The notes: generated by a model from the sequence alone, not told the origin. Positions 1 to 48,899 are shown, counted from the stretch's first letter. The stretch is DNA of 64,000 nucleotides from Nectonema munidae (GCA_030549495.1 JAUIRK010000106.1:1011001-1075000), one strand, 5' to 3'. Numbers and translations: made by a program.

Positions 1-712
1 CTTCTTTATGTATGTATGTTCCTTCTGGCATTTTTTTCAAAAGAGACCAGTCTCCTCTACATTGAAGATCTGTTCTTGACGATACCATCCGTCTTCGATT
101 AACTTGTCTAGTTCGTCAATAAATGGTTGTAGCGCCTCTTCGTCCGCACTTGCAGCTTCGCCATACACACCACGATTATGCAAGTTGAAGCGTCCTCGAA
201 ATCGTTGGAACCACCCTTTGCTTGCCGTGAAAGTTTCAGTGCATACTTCACCCTCACGTGACATTGAAAATACTCAGTGCCTTGCTTTGAATTGTGAATA
301 AACTTACTGGAATATTTTTATCGAGATGATCATCAATCCAAATGGAAAGCAATTTCTCCATCTCATGAATCAATCCTTTTCGATGCGTAGTTAACAATGC
401 GTTGTATCCTGTGGATGATATAGCCATTTCTTTTATTTTGTTTTTGTCCTTAATGATGGTAGAGACAGTTGAATGTGAAAATGCCATAACTGCTAGCCAT
501 AGCTTGAACTCGTTTACCTCCTTCGCACTCCTTTATTATCTTCATCTTCATATCTAGATCGATTGCTTTCCTTTGCTTCTTTGGAGCAGATCCAGCAGGA
601 GAATATGTAGTTTTAGGTTTTCCAGTCATCACTAAGGTATAAAGTTGTATTTTTATAGTTACTGATTAATTTTTGCGTAAACGGTCAGCATCGTGGTAGA
701 TTTCCGACTGAG
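1..712 (-). mobile_element. Tigger/pogo (TIGD1-like) DNA transposon, 5' part, cut by window edge
   Basis: Minus-strand translation gives the N-terminal half of a Tigger transposase in three reading frames. From right to left these are a psq-type helix-turn-helix start (APKKQRKAIDLDMKMKIIKE, about 585-525), a CENP-B-like DNA-binding segment (HSTVSTIIKDKNKIKEMA, EKLLSIWIDDHLDKNIP, 487-254), and the start of the DDE domain (FTASKGWFQRFRGRFNLHN, then EQIFNVEETGLF, 240-37). At least two frameshifts separate the blocks, and a stop follows the last. The first catalytic position reads E where the family has D (NVDETG). The element's outer end is probably near 712, where a Tigger-like inverted repeat ending CCGACTGAG meets a TA. 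The rest lies left of the window. It is dead as a transposase gene. Confidence 0.85.
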
Positions 713-1149
713 TAGTGAGTGAGTGATTGCGTGCGTGAAGTGGGATGGGAGATGCTGCCTACGGGTTCTATGAGATTTTCAAGAAAGCTACAAAAGCAAG
801 AAGAAACATAAATCTTTTACACATGTCATTTTACAGACCTTAAGCACTCGCTTGCAGATTTCTTCATCATCACTAATTACTTTCTTTACATTTGTAGTAT
901 TTGTGCTTCATTTCATATTTCATACGCACAATAGGAATTTATATTACTCAGCATATTTTATTTTTCCATATACTTTAATTATTTTGCAATAAAAACTATG
1001 GATCATCAAGGTTATAAATATTATCTTAATAATGAAGCTCAATAACTTTTTATTATTGTAGCACTAAAAGACATTTTAAAAATATTTTAGAATGAAATCG
1101 TGTCCTCCATTTGAGACAACTACAGTGTGGGAAGTTTTTGAATTTTTTA
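713..1149. other. AT-rich spacer, nothing recognised
   Basis: No coding, RNA or repeat signal is recognisable between the Tigger end and the small open frame starting near 1150. Confidence 0.5.
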
Positions 1150-1398
1150 TTAATGTGCAGAAATTTTTTTAAAAGACATGCCAGAAATAGAAGAGCTCAA
1201 TTCAAAGTACTCATGAAATGGGGGAAATATAAAAAAGAAAGAGAAGAACAAATTAAAAAAATATTTTTGGAATATCAAAATAATAGAAACCTTTACTTTT
1301 TTCTTTCGCAAATTTCTGCACATATTTCCCAAGCAATAAATATCCAAGTTGATGATGAAAACAATGATTACAACGTAGATTTTTCATTATTAAATTAA
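1150..1398 (+). CDS. Unrecognised small open frame, possible terminal exon
   Basis: An open frame of about 80 codons ends at a TAA at 1396-1398. The encoded peptide is basic at first (KRHARNRRAQFKV, KWGKYKKEREEQIKKIF) and acidic and polar near its end (VDDENNDYNVDFSLLN). No family is recognised. Two things hint that it might be real: a possible splice acceptor (ATGTGCAG) before about 1161, and an AATAAA 37 nt after the stop followed by GT-rich sequence. Against this, the flanks are transposons and no upstream exon is visible, because the left neighbour is a Tigger on the other strand. It could be a host terminal exon, a transposon remnant or chance. Confidence 0.2.
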   Translation, partial: LMCRNFFKRHARNRRAQFKVLMKWGKYKKEREEQIKKIFLEYQNNRNLYFFLSQISAHISQAINIQVDDENNDYNVDFSLLN

Positions 1399-1434
1399 AT
1401 TCGAAGATTTGATGTTTCTTTTTTAATGTCATAA

Positions 1435-1440
1435 AATAAA
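1435..1440 (+). promoter_or_regulatory. Candidate polyadenylation signal AATAAA
   Basis: A canonical AATAAA is followed at once by GTTTTGTTGTAATAT, a GT-rich stretch like a downstream element. It lies 37 nt after the stop of the open frame at 1150-1398. In such AT-rich DNA the hexamer also occurs by chance. Confidence 0.3.
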
Positions 1441-1572
1441 GTTTTGTTGTAATATAAAACATTTTAAGATTATTTAATTAAAATTTTTTTTATTTCCATA
1501 AATAACTTGTTTGTATTACTTGATAAAAAAATAGCTATATTATAAAGAATCAAAATGGTATGCATATATATA

Positions 1573-4220
1573 CAGGAAAACTCCTCCCTACGGTCACTCC
1601 TGAAAAGCGGTCAACGCTTCTAATACGGTTAGAAAGTATAGTCCCGAATTCTTTTATATTTCTATACATTGCATAATTATTGAGTATAACAGTCACTCCC
1701 GTATTGCGTATTACGGTCACCTATTATCGCATATTTTTGTCAAAACGGAGAAATTGGGTAAATTTTCAAAGAGATCAAGTTTTAACATCAAAATAAAAAC
1801 ACTTTTAGTTGCGAATTTTAAATCAGTCTTCCTAAGCATCTGTTTTTTCTGTTACCCTATTGATATAAAGTTAGAGAAACTAATTTTGTCTTTAGCATTA
1901 GCATTATGATTACCCTCTTGTGTTTATGCTGTGAACATTATATGATGCTTATATTATAGGATAGATACATGGTAGGACTTTACTATTCTCTTACTTATGA
2001 TGGTGTGTCTTAACATAACATAAAAAAGGAGTTGATTGAATAAAAAATAACATGAGAGAGACCTGACATATGTCCCCCAAACATTTCAAGAAAGTGGTAA
2101 AATAAGCTACTGTGAGATGAAAGGCATTGGGGCTTGCTGACACAGATAAAACCTAAAATTCTGAAACTAGAAAGTCAATAGATCTTCTTCATCACAATAG
2201 TGTGGCTTTCTTCATCATCGCTGGCAGTGTGTGTGTGACATATAACAGGTTTCTGATTCGATATTTTTTATTCAATCAATTCATATTTTTTGCTACAGCA
2301 ACATTAAGGTTTCTTTTATCTTATTTGTCTTTGGTTGATTTGATCTTCGGTATATGTTCATAGTTTTTTATTCATATTTATCCTTTATTTAAATGTTTAT
2401 GTTTTATTTTTAATTATCCAGATTCACTAATTTATTTATTCCAGTTTTTTTTTATTAATTCCAAAATGGAAAGTCGTAAAAGAAAGGAACTAATATTACA
2501 ACAAAAAATGATCTTATAAATGCGAGACAAGGCTAAAGTACTAGACAACTAGCTGAAATCTTTGGCATTGGTCGAACTCAGGTCCAAAATATTTTGAAAA
2601 ATAAGCAAGCAGGGTGACCACAAAAAAGAAATATAACAACACCAAATGATAGTTTGAATCATGTTATGTGGGAATGGTTTCAAAAATGCGCTGTCAAATT
2701 TAACTGTTAGTGGGCCTTTGATGCAAGAACGAGCTCTACGCTACGCACAAGACTTAAACCTTTCTAACTTCAAAGTTTCAAATTGATGCTTGCGTAAACG
2801 TTATAATATTTCATCTTCTAAGTTTGTGAAGAAAGCGAAAGTGTTGATAAAAGTCTGGTCTCTGATTGGAAAACTAAGCTTCCATCAATTATAGTGCGAT
2901 ATGACAAATCTAATAAATATAATTTGGATGAGACAGGCGTTTTTTTTCGTCAACTTCCTGATCGAACACTAAATTTCTGTGTTGAAAAGTGCAAAGGTTT
3001 AAAAAATCGAAAGACCGTTTAACAGTTGTTCTTTGCTTTAATATGAATGGAGAATTCCAAAAACCGCTCGTTATAGGAAGATTTCAGAAGCCACGATGTT
3101 TTAAAAATGTTCCTCATGAAGCTTTTCCTGTTTTATGAAAGTCCAATACAAAAGCTTGGATCGTTGCTGAAGTTTACAGTAAATGGCTGATTGAATTTGA
3201 TAAGCTGATGCAAAAGCAAAAACGCAATGTTTTGTTGTTTATAGACAACGCTCATGGCTATCCAAAAGATGTTAAGACGAAAAATATAAAAGTTTTTTTC
3301 TTTCCTGCTAATTGTACCTCAGTTCTACAACCTCTTGATCAGGGCATAATTCATACATTTAAACGTTATTATCGAAAAAAACTTCTTAGATCCATTATTG
3401 CTAGAACAGAAAAATATGGAAATTTTCCCTCACCTTCTACTGTTTTAAACGCCATTGAATGGATAGCGGATTTTGTTAAAGATATCAAGCCCTCTACAGT
3501 TGAGGCTTGTTTTTGCAAGAATGGTTTTGGTGTTCTTGCACAATCTTTGAATCTTGAACAGGGCATACCACTTGATGATCTTATCAAAGAAGTCTCTCAG
3601 CGCTGTGAAATAGAAAACCTTATGACAGACACGGAATTCATATCAATTGATAATGATTTCCCCGTCGTTGAAGAACTTACTGGTATATGGGAAGAAGAAT
3701 TAGTACAAGACATCCTCGGTGAAAATTCATCAGATCCGGAGGCTTTGAACATAGAAGATAATTTGCTTGATGAGAGTGAATGTTCTATAAAAAAACTTTC
3801 TGGAGCTCTAACCTCTGCAATTGATCTTAAAAAGTGTGCACTTAAAAGAAGAATGTTACAAAGCTATAATCTTGAATGGAAACTGGAAAAAGACATTGAG
3901 AAAGTAATGGTTTTAGGACAGCTAGCAAAAAAGCAAACCTTAATTGATACCTACTTTATTAAAAAGTAAAATTAGTACCTTTTTTTTGCAAAATAAAAAT
4001 AACTTTATAGATTTTACTTTTTTATTTCTCTGTACATTTTAAGTTTATTTTTCAATTTTAAATAATATAAAGAAGCGAAAAAATATAAATGTTTTTGATT
4101 GATTATAACAGTTATTCTTTTACTCCCAAATAACATAACTACTCCTCTAAAGGAGGTTAATCCTAAATAACGATCAAAAGACTTGGTACCTATGGTGACC
4201 TCATTAGAGGAGTTCTACTG
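1573..4220 (+). mobile_element. Tigger/pogo DNA transposon, both ends present, transposase decayed
   Basis: The left end begins CAGGAAAACTCCTC. The right end, read on the minus strand, begins CAGTAGAACTCCTC. Both are flanked by TA (1571-1572 and 4221-4222), the target site of the pogo/Tc1 group. Total length is 2648 bp. The transposase starts at ATG 2466 (MESRKRKELILQQKM) with a psq-like helix-turn-helix (RQLAEIFGIGRTQVQNILKN). The first catalytic Asp is in NLDETG (2928-2930). The C-terminal half is open for 253 codons (3208-3969) with the second and third Asp in LLFIDNAHGY and LQPLDQG. The 5' half carries several stops and frameshifts, so the copy is not functional. TIGD4/TIGD6 are its closest named kin that I recognise. 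Confidence 0.92.
3208..3969 (+). pseudogene. Tigger transposase, C-terminal DDE half
   Basis: This 253-codon open stretch is the best-preserved part of the Tigger at 1573-4220. Residue 13 is the second catalytic Asp (FIDNAHGY) and residue 44 the third (QPLDQGII), giving the DDD pattern of the Tigger group. The rest is the family's helical C-terminal extension, ending ...DTYFIKK. A methionine at 3208 happens to open the frame, but the true start lies upstream at 2466, so this is a fragment of a broken gene. Confidence 0.85.
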
Positions 4221-4222
4221 TA

Positions 4223-5798
4223 TATATATATATTAGGAGCTTGCAAAGCTCCGGAGGCATTTTATATGGCTCTGTGCTGCGCCAAGATACTTATATTTAA
4301 ATGTAAGGTTTTAAATTGGCAAATTTAGTATACTTCTCGTTATTGAAATTTCACAAAATTTGTTATATGTTCATTTTCCATGTACAAAACTAATGTATTA
4401 AAATTTCAATTAATATTTCTTATAGCACCTGATGGGTAAAATCCACACTTTTGGTATATATGCGTCTATATATTGAAAAATCGCTTTCGCCTCCCTAAAT
4501 CAAGTTTATCTTTAAATAGTTATTACTTTAGAATTTTTGTTATGAGTTTTCATTATTTTAATTCATATTGCATCTTTATTTTTATGCATCAATTTATAAG
4601 AAGGAATGTTTTTTGCTTATGTAGGAAGGCCAAAGCGATTTTTAATTTAATATCATTTTTTGTTAGACATATTATTATAATCAGTTTAAAACTAATCTCC
4701 TTCAAATTTAAATGAATGACTATCAATTATTTCATATTAAAATATCTTGTAATATCATTTTTCTCGGCTGTCTTCTTGCAAACTCTAGCACAATTTTATC
4801 AATCGTGACGATTTGTCATCGCCTAACCCTGGGATCTATGGAAAACCTGCTGTTTGGTATACAAAGCTAGATATGTCCGATAATGTTATTCCAGCGTTAA
4901 TTTTAGCCTAAGGCGAGATAAATGAACGAGTGTCTCTTTCTTTTTGCGGCACTAGATTCGGATGATCAGCGAATGTTCACTAACGAAGACATGATGTTAA
5001 GAATATTTTATTTGACCTCCTGCCAAGATTTGGCAACAATCTAGCCACATGAAGTAGGTTCGAGCGATTCGAATAATTCAGCACGATTTTTTTCCTCCAA
5101 CCTGTCTTTTTGATGGATGAAAAAGTCTTAGCCTGTAATATAGCACAACTTATTCTTAAAAACCTCGATCGGCTCCGGCTAATTATATCATTGTATTCGG
5201 CCACTAAGTCACCGACGAAGATTCATTCAGAAGAGAGACATTATTTAGCTAGCACGGAACAACGTACTGTACTCTTGCCCAAAGCCCAGAATTATATCTT
5301 TATGATTTCTATGGCAAAGGAAATAAGATTGTTGGCTAATTTCAATTTTATTAACAACTGTTCAAGAAGTTCGGTATCACGACGGCATTTTTATGCGCAT
5401 TATAGGCAAAAATATCTATGGACCATGAAAATTTATCAGACGTATTTAATGACATTCGTATTTGCTAAGGCTATAAAGAATATATTGTGATGAAGATTGG
5501 AATGTTGAAATATTATTTGAATAGCCTCCTCATGGATGTAAATTTTTCATAAGCAGTATTCCAATTCATTCAACGCTCAAAGGTAACATTTTAGCTATGC
5601 ACCTAAAGCCGATATAATGAATTTTCTTTACATACTTATTATTGTTAGTCCCCTTACAAAGAGTCATTGAAGTTTACAATCAAGATTAGTTAATTCAGAA
5701 AACTCTCCCGGCTATGATATTTGAAAAAATGGTTTAAGTTTTCGAATTTCTGTCTTAGGAAAAATAAAATTTTCATGTGATGACAAGACTTTTCGACA
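4223..5798. other. Intergenic stretch without a recognised gene
   Basis: A perfect 7-bp stem with a 3-nt loop (GGAGCTT-GCA-AAGCTCC, 4236-4252) lies just right of the Tigger. A frame open for 126 codons at 5110-5490 on the plus strand matches no family I know, and another frame is open on the opposite strand at 4980-5204. The open length is only modestly above chance. I cannot assign function. Confidence 0.4.
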
Positions 5799-5870
5799 GA
5801 TGGCCTAGAGGTAGAAGCGTAGGGTATTGATCCAGATGGTCTGTGTTCGATTCCAAATCGTGACTATCAC
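5799..5870 (+). repeat. tRNA-like (SINE-type) sequence
   Basis: A box A-like segment TGGCCTAGAGG (about 5802-5812) and a box B-like segment GTTCGATTCC (5845-5854) lie about 42 nt apart, as in tRNA-derived pol III promoters. The acceptor and T stems do not pair well, so it is not an intact tRNA gene. A tRNA-derived SINE head is the likeliest reading. I saw no second copy of it in the window. Confidence 0.5.
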
Positions 5871-6905
5871 TGTTCAATTATGAAAGATTATTCTTCCCTA
5901 TGCATGCTTACCAACTTCTCTAAAAATCTAACAAGTTAACAAAGAAATAGCGAGTAAAAAACAATTTTGGAATTCATTTTTTATACTGAAAAGTTCACAA
6001 ACCAACTAAAAATAATAACAATAATAAGAAATAATTCAAAAACGTATGCATTTGATTTATATAAAAATATCAAATTTGAAGATTCCAATTGTTAAAAAGC
6101 TTTCGTTCAAAAGAGAAGACGTTAGAATATTACATGGTATTTTACAATAATAATAATTGACAAAATGATTAGAAAATATTTTTTTCTTTATTTTTTTACA
6201 AATAATGTCAAATTTTTGAGGATGTTGTATCAATTTTTAAAGTATTTATACGTCAACTTTTGTTGCCCCTATTCATTAGTATAAAATAAGCTAAAAAATG
6301 TTAAAGTAAAGAGATTTCTTAAAAAAAATTTTTTAATAAGATACTCTGCTAACACCAAAATCATCTATATTGTCTGGTTACGGGACTACAGCTAAGCCTA
6401 GCACTCGGTGGTACGTCAAATGAGGTAGTATAAAAGTTGAGCCGATAAGTGTTTGAGACTGCTGAGGTTAAAAATCTTTACAATTTCTAGAACATTTGCG
6501 ATACTTTTTAAGGTTTACAGTAGAACTTTATAATTAATAAAAAGTTTACTTTTGTTGACCTAATAACGTGAGTTTCTTTTACACAAACTTTAAAAAATAA
6601 GACTACGAGTTGGACTATTAGAATTCAAAAGTTGACTTTATTGACTTTTATCTACCCTAGTAATAACTCATCAGAAATAAAAATAGGAAAAGAATTATAA
6701 CCAGAATTTTAATCAAAAATAAATTAAACATTGTAAAAAATACATTTTTAAATTTCCAAATTTTATTTATTCTTTTTTTATACAAACCAAATAATCCTAC
6801 ATTATTTAATCCATTTATGGCTTTTAACGCATCCCAGTTTCCTTAAACTTCTAAATTTTGCATCATTATTTAACAAGTTAAATTTTCTTTATAATCTTTC
6901 CTATA
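5871..6905. other. Region upstream of the SERCA start codon
   Basis: This stretch should hold the SERCA promoter and 5' UTR, or an upstream non-coding exon. It is very AT-rich. I see no TATA box or initiator that stands out from the background. The start context is TATAATGG. Confidence 0.35.
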
Positions 6906-43382
<36,477 letters not shown>

Positions 43383-45221
43383 ATACTCGAGTAAACGTTG
43401 CTCTCGTAAAATACGAAAAAAATTGAAATCTAATGTTATTTATTTCAAAGGAGTTTTTTATCGTTTTCAATCTGTGTGTGCTTTTATTTAAATAAGAAAC
43501 TGCGATTTATTAATGAACATCTTTATATTTTAGATACTATTGTCTTGTCTAAGCTAAAAGCTTCTTAAATCCTTCTTTAAAAATTACTTTTTCTTTCCTG
43601 CTTGTTTTACTGCAATGAAATCTTCTTACTATACGTCGCTACTCCACGCTATACACATATCATCCCTCTCTGATATATATATATACACTTGCTTTCAACT
43701 AATTCTTCTATACACTATATTAACGATTCAATATGTATTTTTACATTAATGCTTTCTCCTCATCCTTTCATTCTTTGCATGAAATTTTCAGTGTGAAACG
43801 GCAGAAGTTAGACATGCGCGATTTTGCAAGCAAATGGATTATACATATTTTATATATGTAAGTATATGGGAATTTTATTCCCCATGTGTGCTTTTATTTT
43901 TAAATGATTTATAAATTTTTACGCTTTTATTTTTTCTCGATTTACAATAATGGTCTGTTTTATTATGTGTGAATATAATTTGTACCATGCATAATTTATT
44001 TAACTAATACTGTCCTTTTTAATCTAAAAACTGTTTATATGTGTAATATTTTAATTTGCGCATTACTATTATGACTAAAATTATTTACTTGCTTTTTTAT
44101 TCTTATTTGAATACGACCTTGTGCTGTATCCTTGCCACATATGTTTGATTTTTGAATGAAGAAACTGATATTCTTTCGAAGTTGCTAAATAAATTTTTAT
44201 ACTTGAGTTTCTTTGTAATTGACTATTATAATCCGTCGTCTATTTGTGTTTTTTATACATATTTATATATATATCACCTTTTCTAAAACAAGAATTTTTA
44301 AAATTACCAACTGCTAACTCTAATCAGGATAGATTAAAGTTAAATCTATCAGCCATTGAATGAAAAAAGTTCCGATGCTTTCTTACCACTTTTGTGGAAT
44401 TTATCCGAAATTGTGTTGAAGTGATCTTTTTCTCCGTTGATTTTTTATTAAATTTTTCCTCTTGAAGATTTTTTAATTTAATTTGGAATTTTCTGCTCCT
44501 TGATTTTATTTCTATCATGTCTACTACGTATGCCCTACCATTTTCAAACCTTATCTTTCACATGTTTTCATAATATCTTTTCTAATAACTATGGATCCAT
44601 CATAATTTAATTATGTTACGGATATAAGCGATCGCTATATGTAATGTAAACACTATAATCCTTCCATATGATTATTTACTAAATCATTTAATATTATATT
44701 TTGCTTTAACTGTGAGAAAATATGAATTGGAGACTAGAGCATTGTTGTTCATCAAGAGCTTTCAAACTTTATAAAAATTATAAGCAAACGTCACAACTTT
44801 AAGAAACCACTTAAAGAAACGATCACAAGTCGTCTATGTGAACAGGTAGTAACCCAATCAGGATTAATTTTAAAGAACTGTAAAAAAATTAAATTTACGA
44901 ATCAGATATTTCTTTTCTGATTGCGACTTTTTCTCTCACAAGATTCCATCTCCTTCAAAACCTCCGATTCTGCAACCTTGTTTAATAAGCTTTAATTCTC
45001 TTTCTCTAATTTTTTGCTTTTGAAATTCCACTGTAATCAAGTGAAGCATTTTAAAGTATTCATTCTCACTTAGAATTTTCTGCAACTTAAAAATGTACAA
45101 ACAGAAATCGCCTCACATCCAAAGACATACACGCCCAAGATCGAACAAATATCTTAGCGTATTCGGTTCAAGAAAATAAATCACTTGGACAAATACCGCT
45201 TACCTATCCAACTTTTTTTCT
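43383..45221. other. SERCA 3' UTR and downstream region
   Basis: Very AT-rich, no gene. It contains a strong candidate splice acceptor at 43791 (pyrimidine-rich tract then TTTTCAG), an AATAAA at 44188-44193 followed by T/GT-rich sequence that could end the SERCA mRNA, and short (TA)n runs near 43673 and 44265. Confidence 0.45.
44188..44193 (+). promoter_or_regulatory. Candidate SERCA polyadenylation signal
   Basis: AATAAA followed by TTTTTATACTTGAGTTTCTT. It lies about 0.8 kb after the SERCA stop. Several weaker variants occur nearby, so the real site is uncertain. Confidence 0.3.
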
Positions 45222-46600
45222 TTAACCTTTCCCGCCCATAAGATTTAAATTTTTTGTTTACCTATTATTATTTTTGTTCAAAAGATATAAATTAGATACA
45301 ATAAGCACAAACCTAGTCTCCAGTTCTTTACACTGAAATGGGACATATTTGTTCCCATGGGCAGTAAGTGACAAAAATGTTTGAGAAGAGTCTTAGAAGA
45401 AAGATTTAATTTTATACCATGATAACTAATTTTAAACCAAAAAATAAAATTTGAAACTATTTATGATATACAGCAAAACAAATGAAGTTTGGTTCGTCTC
45501 TATTTCTTGAACTAAAATTGTTGATTAGCTCTCTTTCAATAATTCTAATAAACTGTTTCAAATTATAAATTTTATCAGAATGAAAATGATGTGAGGATTC
45601 ATCAAATTTACACTTCAAATTACAGCAAACTGTAAACAATCAAAGAAAATTTTACTATAATACTTTTTACAATATCTTCTATCATTTATATAATAGCCTA
45701 TTTTCTGACCAAGTATATCTACACCATTCATGCTTATTTTTTGACCATGATAAGGCAGCGTATTTCGATTTTATCAGTAAACCCTCTTTTTCCTCTTGAA
45801 TCAGTAACGCCCTTGCCATTGAAAAAATTTGAAATCAAAATTACTGATTTATTATCGTACCATTTTGTAACGCATATATTTGATTTGGCTGAATAAAAAC
45901 ACTCAGGATCTCTCCTCTTCATTTTTTATTTGGTATGAAATTGATAAAGCTCTTGTTGATTGTTGCAATGAAAATATTTTATGGTTGTATAAAATATTGA
46001 TCAGGTTTACTGATGAGATATAATTGTCGAAAAAAACAGCAGGATAAACCTTGAATCTTTTCCGTCAATTTCAACACCCAATTCGGTCCAAGTCCTTCTT
46101 CACCCTCTTCTTTTTTGCCTGTATGAATATCGAATTCATAAACGTATCCATCATAATGTGAACAACACAAAACTTTGAAGCCTCATTTTATTGGTTTGCT
46201 CATGATAAACTATTTCATAGAGTTTCTACCCTTGAATAATATCATGTGTTCGTCTATTGACTGATTCAAAGTTGGTTCTCGTGCTTTTAAAAAAGATTTG
46301 TTGAAAAGTTCGATGATGGGTGTCACTTTGAAATCGTTATCATGATTTTTGTCATCAACTTGTTCGATGCAATTTTTCTTATAATTAAAAATTCTTGTGC
46401 GTAAATTACGTGAAGCTATTTAAATTTATGTTTTATTGAGTATAAAAAAATTATATTTTAAACTAAAAATCATTTTATTGATTATAAAAACAAATATTTT
46501 TTTATTGTATTCCTCTTTTATTGAAAAATTGGAATAAAATATGCCTATAGGGACAAATATGTCCCTTTGTAAATATATTTCTTTTATTTAAACTAAAACA
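45222..46600 (-). mobile_element. piggyBac remnant
   Basis: A TTAA at 45222-45225 followed by CCTTTCCCGCCC suggests the left end. Subterminal GGGACATATTTGTTCCC (about 45339) and its counterpart near 46550 form an inner inverted repeat. Minus-strand frames give the second half of a piggyBac transposase: HYDGYVYEFDIHTGKKEEGE with GPNWVLKLTEKI (46170-45979), and VTKWYDNKSVILISNFF (45922-45734). Frames are broken and the N-terminal part is weak. The right outer end is not certain. Confidence 0.75.
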
Positions 46601-46901
46601 GTTGTTATAATTTAAATATATATTTTGTCTTTTTTTCTTCTTTACCCTGTTTTAAAGACAGAAAAATTGTATGTGAGATGGCTTTCGAGAAATTTCTTGT
46701 TGCGAGTAGGACACTTAAAATTTTTGTTAAAAGTATTATCTCAGTTCCCACCAGAGGCGTGCCCAGGATATTTTTATAGGGAAGGCAAAAAAATTTCAAG
46801 AATATAGCAAAACTAATCACTTTTGATTATTGTTTACCTATTTTATATACAAAAATTTGAAATTAAATTTTGGAAGGACACATTATTCTATAATCAAATA
46901 A
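46601..46901. other. Spacer with a hAT-like end
   Basis: At about 46756 CAGAGGCGTGCCCAGG looks like a hAT left end; no partner was found. The right part abuts the 306-bp hAT. Confidence 0.35.
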
Positions 46902-47207
46902 TAGGGATGACTCGGATGTAAATTTTTTCATCCGCCGTTCCGGTTCCCAGATTTAACATCCTTGCGGGTGGGAGAATTAATATTCTTAGCGGATGCGAAT
47001 ATCATAATTGTTCTATACTTCTTAAAAATTTAGAGAGATGTCAATGTACATGTGTTATCATTCCGAAAAAATTTTTGCGGTAAATAGAAAAAAGAAAAAT
47101 GTTTGAAAATTGTGGAAGCGGGTGTTGAAACTTAAAAAAACCGCGGATGAGAATGCACAAATTTTGCGAATAATTCGCTTCTGGGGATGATATCCGATAC
47201 ATCTCTA
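46902..47207. mobile_element. hAT-type MITE (306 bp), same family as 37743-38646
   Basis: Starts TAGGGATGACTCGGATGT and ends, on the other strand, TAGAGATGTATCGGATATC. Flanks TCAAATAA and TTAAATAA are an 8-bp duplication with one mismatch. ATCCGC motifs recur near both ends as in the 904-bp relative. Non-coding. Confidence 0.85.
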
Positions 47208-47644
47208 TTAAATAATTAAAAAAAGTGAAGATAGCTGCTCTTACTTTAACTATAAAAATGTGAAAACCCAGTGAGTAAGCAAATATAACAAAGAAAGCTT
47301 TTAAAAAAGGATTGTATAACGGAAGAATAAGACTGTAACAGATAACATACTACTCGGCAAATGTCAATTGCAAACAAGAAAATACTATTTTTTTATAATT
47401 TCTTAGCTTTATTTTATACCACATTTCTCCAAAGAGTTTTGATTCAAATTGAATTCAAACCATTAATGAAAACTTTCTAAGAAGCATTTAATTACAAATT
47501 GGAGAAATATAGGTATTCTAATAAAGGATTTGTTATCATATAGGTTATAAAACACAAAAGGGTACATAATGAGAAATATAATTTATTGAAGTTATTATAA
47601 TTGATTATAGTGAAATAGTGATAATTCAACTATAATAACAAAAT

Positions 47645-48290
47645 TTATAATGAAATAGGTTGAAACACTGCATATGTAACTCGTTTACAGAAAACACAAA
47701 TTTTTTGGGTTTTCAAATTTCCAAATTGTTTTCCAGCACCATCAAAACGAACTTCCACTACCACTTTGCTTCTAAAAATTCTTGCTGGAGAAATTGAAGA
47801 CATACATTTTAAAAAATAAGCATTGACGCTTTCTCGAATTAAAGCTAGCTGATCAAGATAGCTTTTTTTTATGAAGAATTCAAGCATTTTGCACGGCAGA
47901 ATTAAAAGCGAACCTAAAAAACGGAAACCACCATTTTTTCAAACGAATTTATATTTGATACTGCATGATATTTTAGTTTGCTCTATCAACTTCTCCCATG
48001 AGTTTATTATAATGAAAAATAGTTTTAGTTGCTTTATTTCAGTTATCTTTTTAGAAGAACTTGACCATCTTTGACGGAAGCAACAGGTTTCGCTCCAAGA
48101 CAAGTTGAAGCCAAACTTACAATGTTATTGTCTCTCCATTTGACGATGGATATTTTAAAAAGAGTCATAATAACATCTTTCTTTTTTTAAAGCTTCTTTC
48201 TTTGCTATGGCTGGACAGTTTTCTAATCTGTCCTCTCTGATCATTCCTGTAGCTTTGAATCCCATGCTAGAAATTGAGTAACAAATTCAA
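47645..48290 (-). pseudogene. piggyBac transposase, C-terminal part
   Basis: Minus-strand frames read, in order, MGFKATGMIREDRLENCPAI (about 48268-48209), a KWRDNN-like block (about 48145), then IRESVNAYFLKCMSSISPAR and FKVVVEVRFDGAG-like sequence to KTQKICVFCKRVTYAVF (47887-47645). The GxxATGxxRExR and xKWxDN blocks and the final Cys pairs are characteristic of piggyBac. Frames are interrupted. Terminal repeats were not recognised. Confidence 0.75.
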
Positions 48291-48471
48291 AGAACAAAAA
48301 TAGATGTTCATTATGATAAGATAATCATTTCTGTCAAGCTCTAAAATAGGTTCTTTCACAACACTTCCACCCAAGCAAAGATTTTAAAAAAATATTCTAT
48401 ATAGCTATTTTAAATTTTTGTTTGTATATAAATAATATTTAAATTTATTCTTATTTAACAAATAAAATATC

Positions 48472-48660
48472 CGAGCCTCAATGATTTTTCGGGTCTACCC
48501 TTTAGCTTAACCGTTGAAGTTCAATCCCAAAGGCTCCTATCTCTTAAAAAGAAAATGACAAAATCTGTGATTAACCATCTCAAGCATAATGCTAGCATAT
48601 AGCCTTACAGGAGAAAGAGCTTTGATATCCAACCAATCAAATAAAAAATCAAGACATTAT
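48472..48660 (+). repeat. tRNA-derived SINE, copy B
   Basis: Matches copy A (57119-57345) over about 180 bp in the same order: GAGCCTCA start, GTTCAATCCCAAAGGCTCC (degenerate box B), ATCTCAAGCATAATG, CATATAGCCT, AGCTTTGATATCCAACCA. It is more diverged than copy A in the box B. Confidence 0.75.
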
Positions 48661-48899
48661 TTTAATGTTTTTAATTATTTTATAATTTAATTTCAAATTA
48701 ATAATAATTTATATTAGTTTTATGCTGAGAATAATTCTTCTATATATATTTAACTTATTCTGTGAATATTTAAATTTATTTTCATCTCTTTGGATGTATT
48801 TTGGTATATTTGTGTGTATTTGGGTAAAAAGTCTTATCCGAAAAATATTATTAATTCATCAAAAATATGCAGTCTAATAATTCACTCATTTTTAACGCA

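Noticed and set aside
104-301. Plus-strand open frame of 65 codons
   Set aside because: It is the opposite strand of the Tigger transposase; no independent support.
4980-5490. Overlapping open frames on both strands (74 and 126 codons)
   Set aside because: No family recognised, no splice or start context, and open length is possible by chance. Mentioned only as unassigned sequence.
5799-5870. Intact tRNA gene
   Set aside because: Box A and B words are present, but the acceptor and T stems do not pair.
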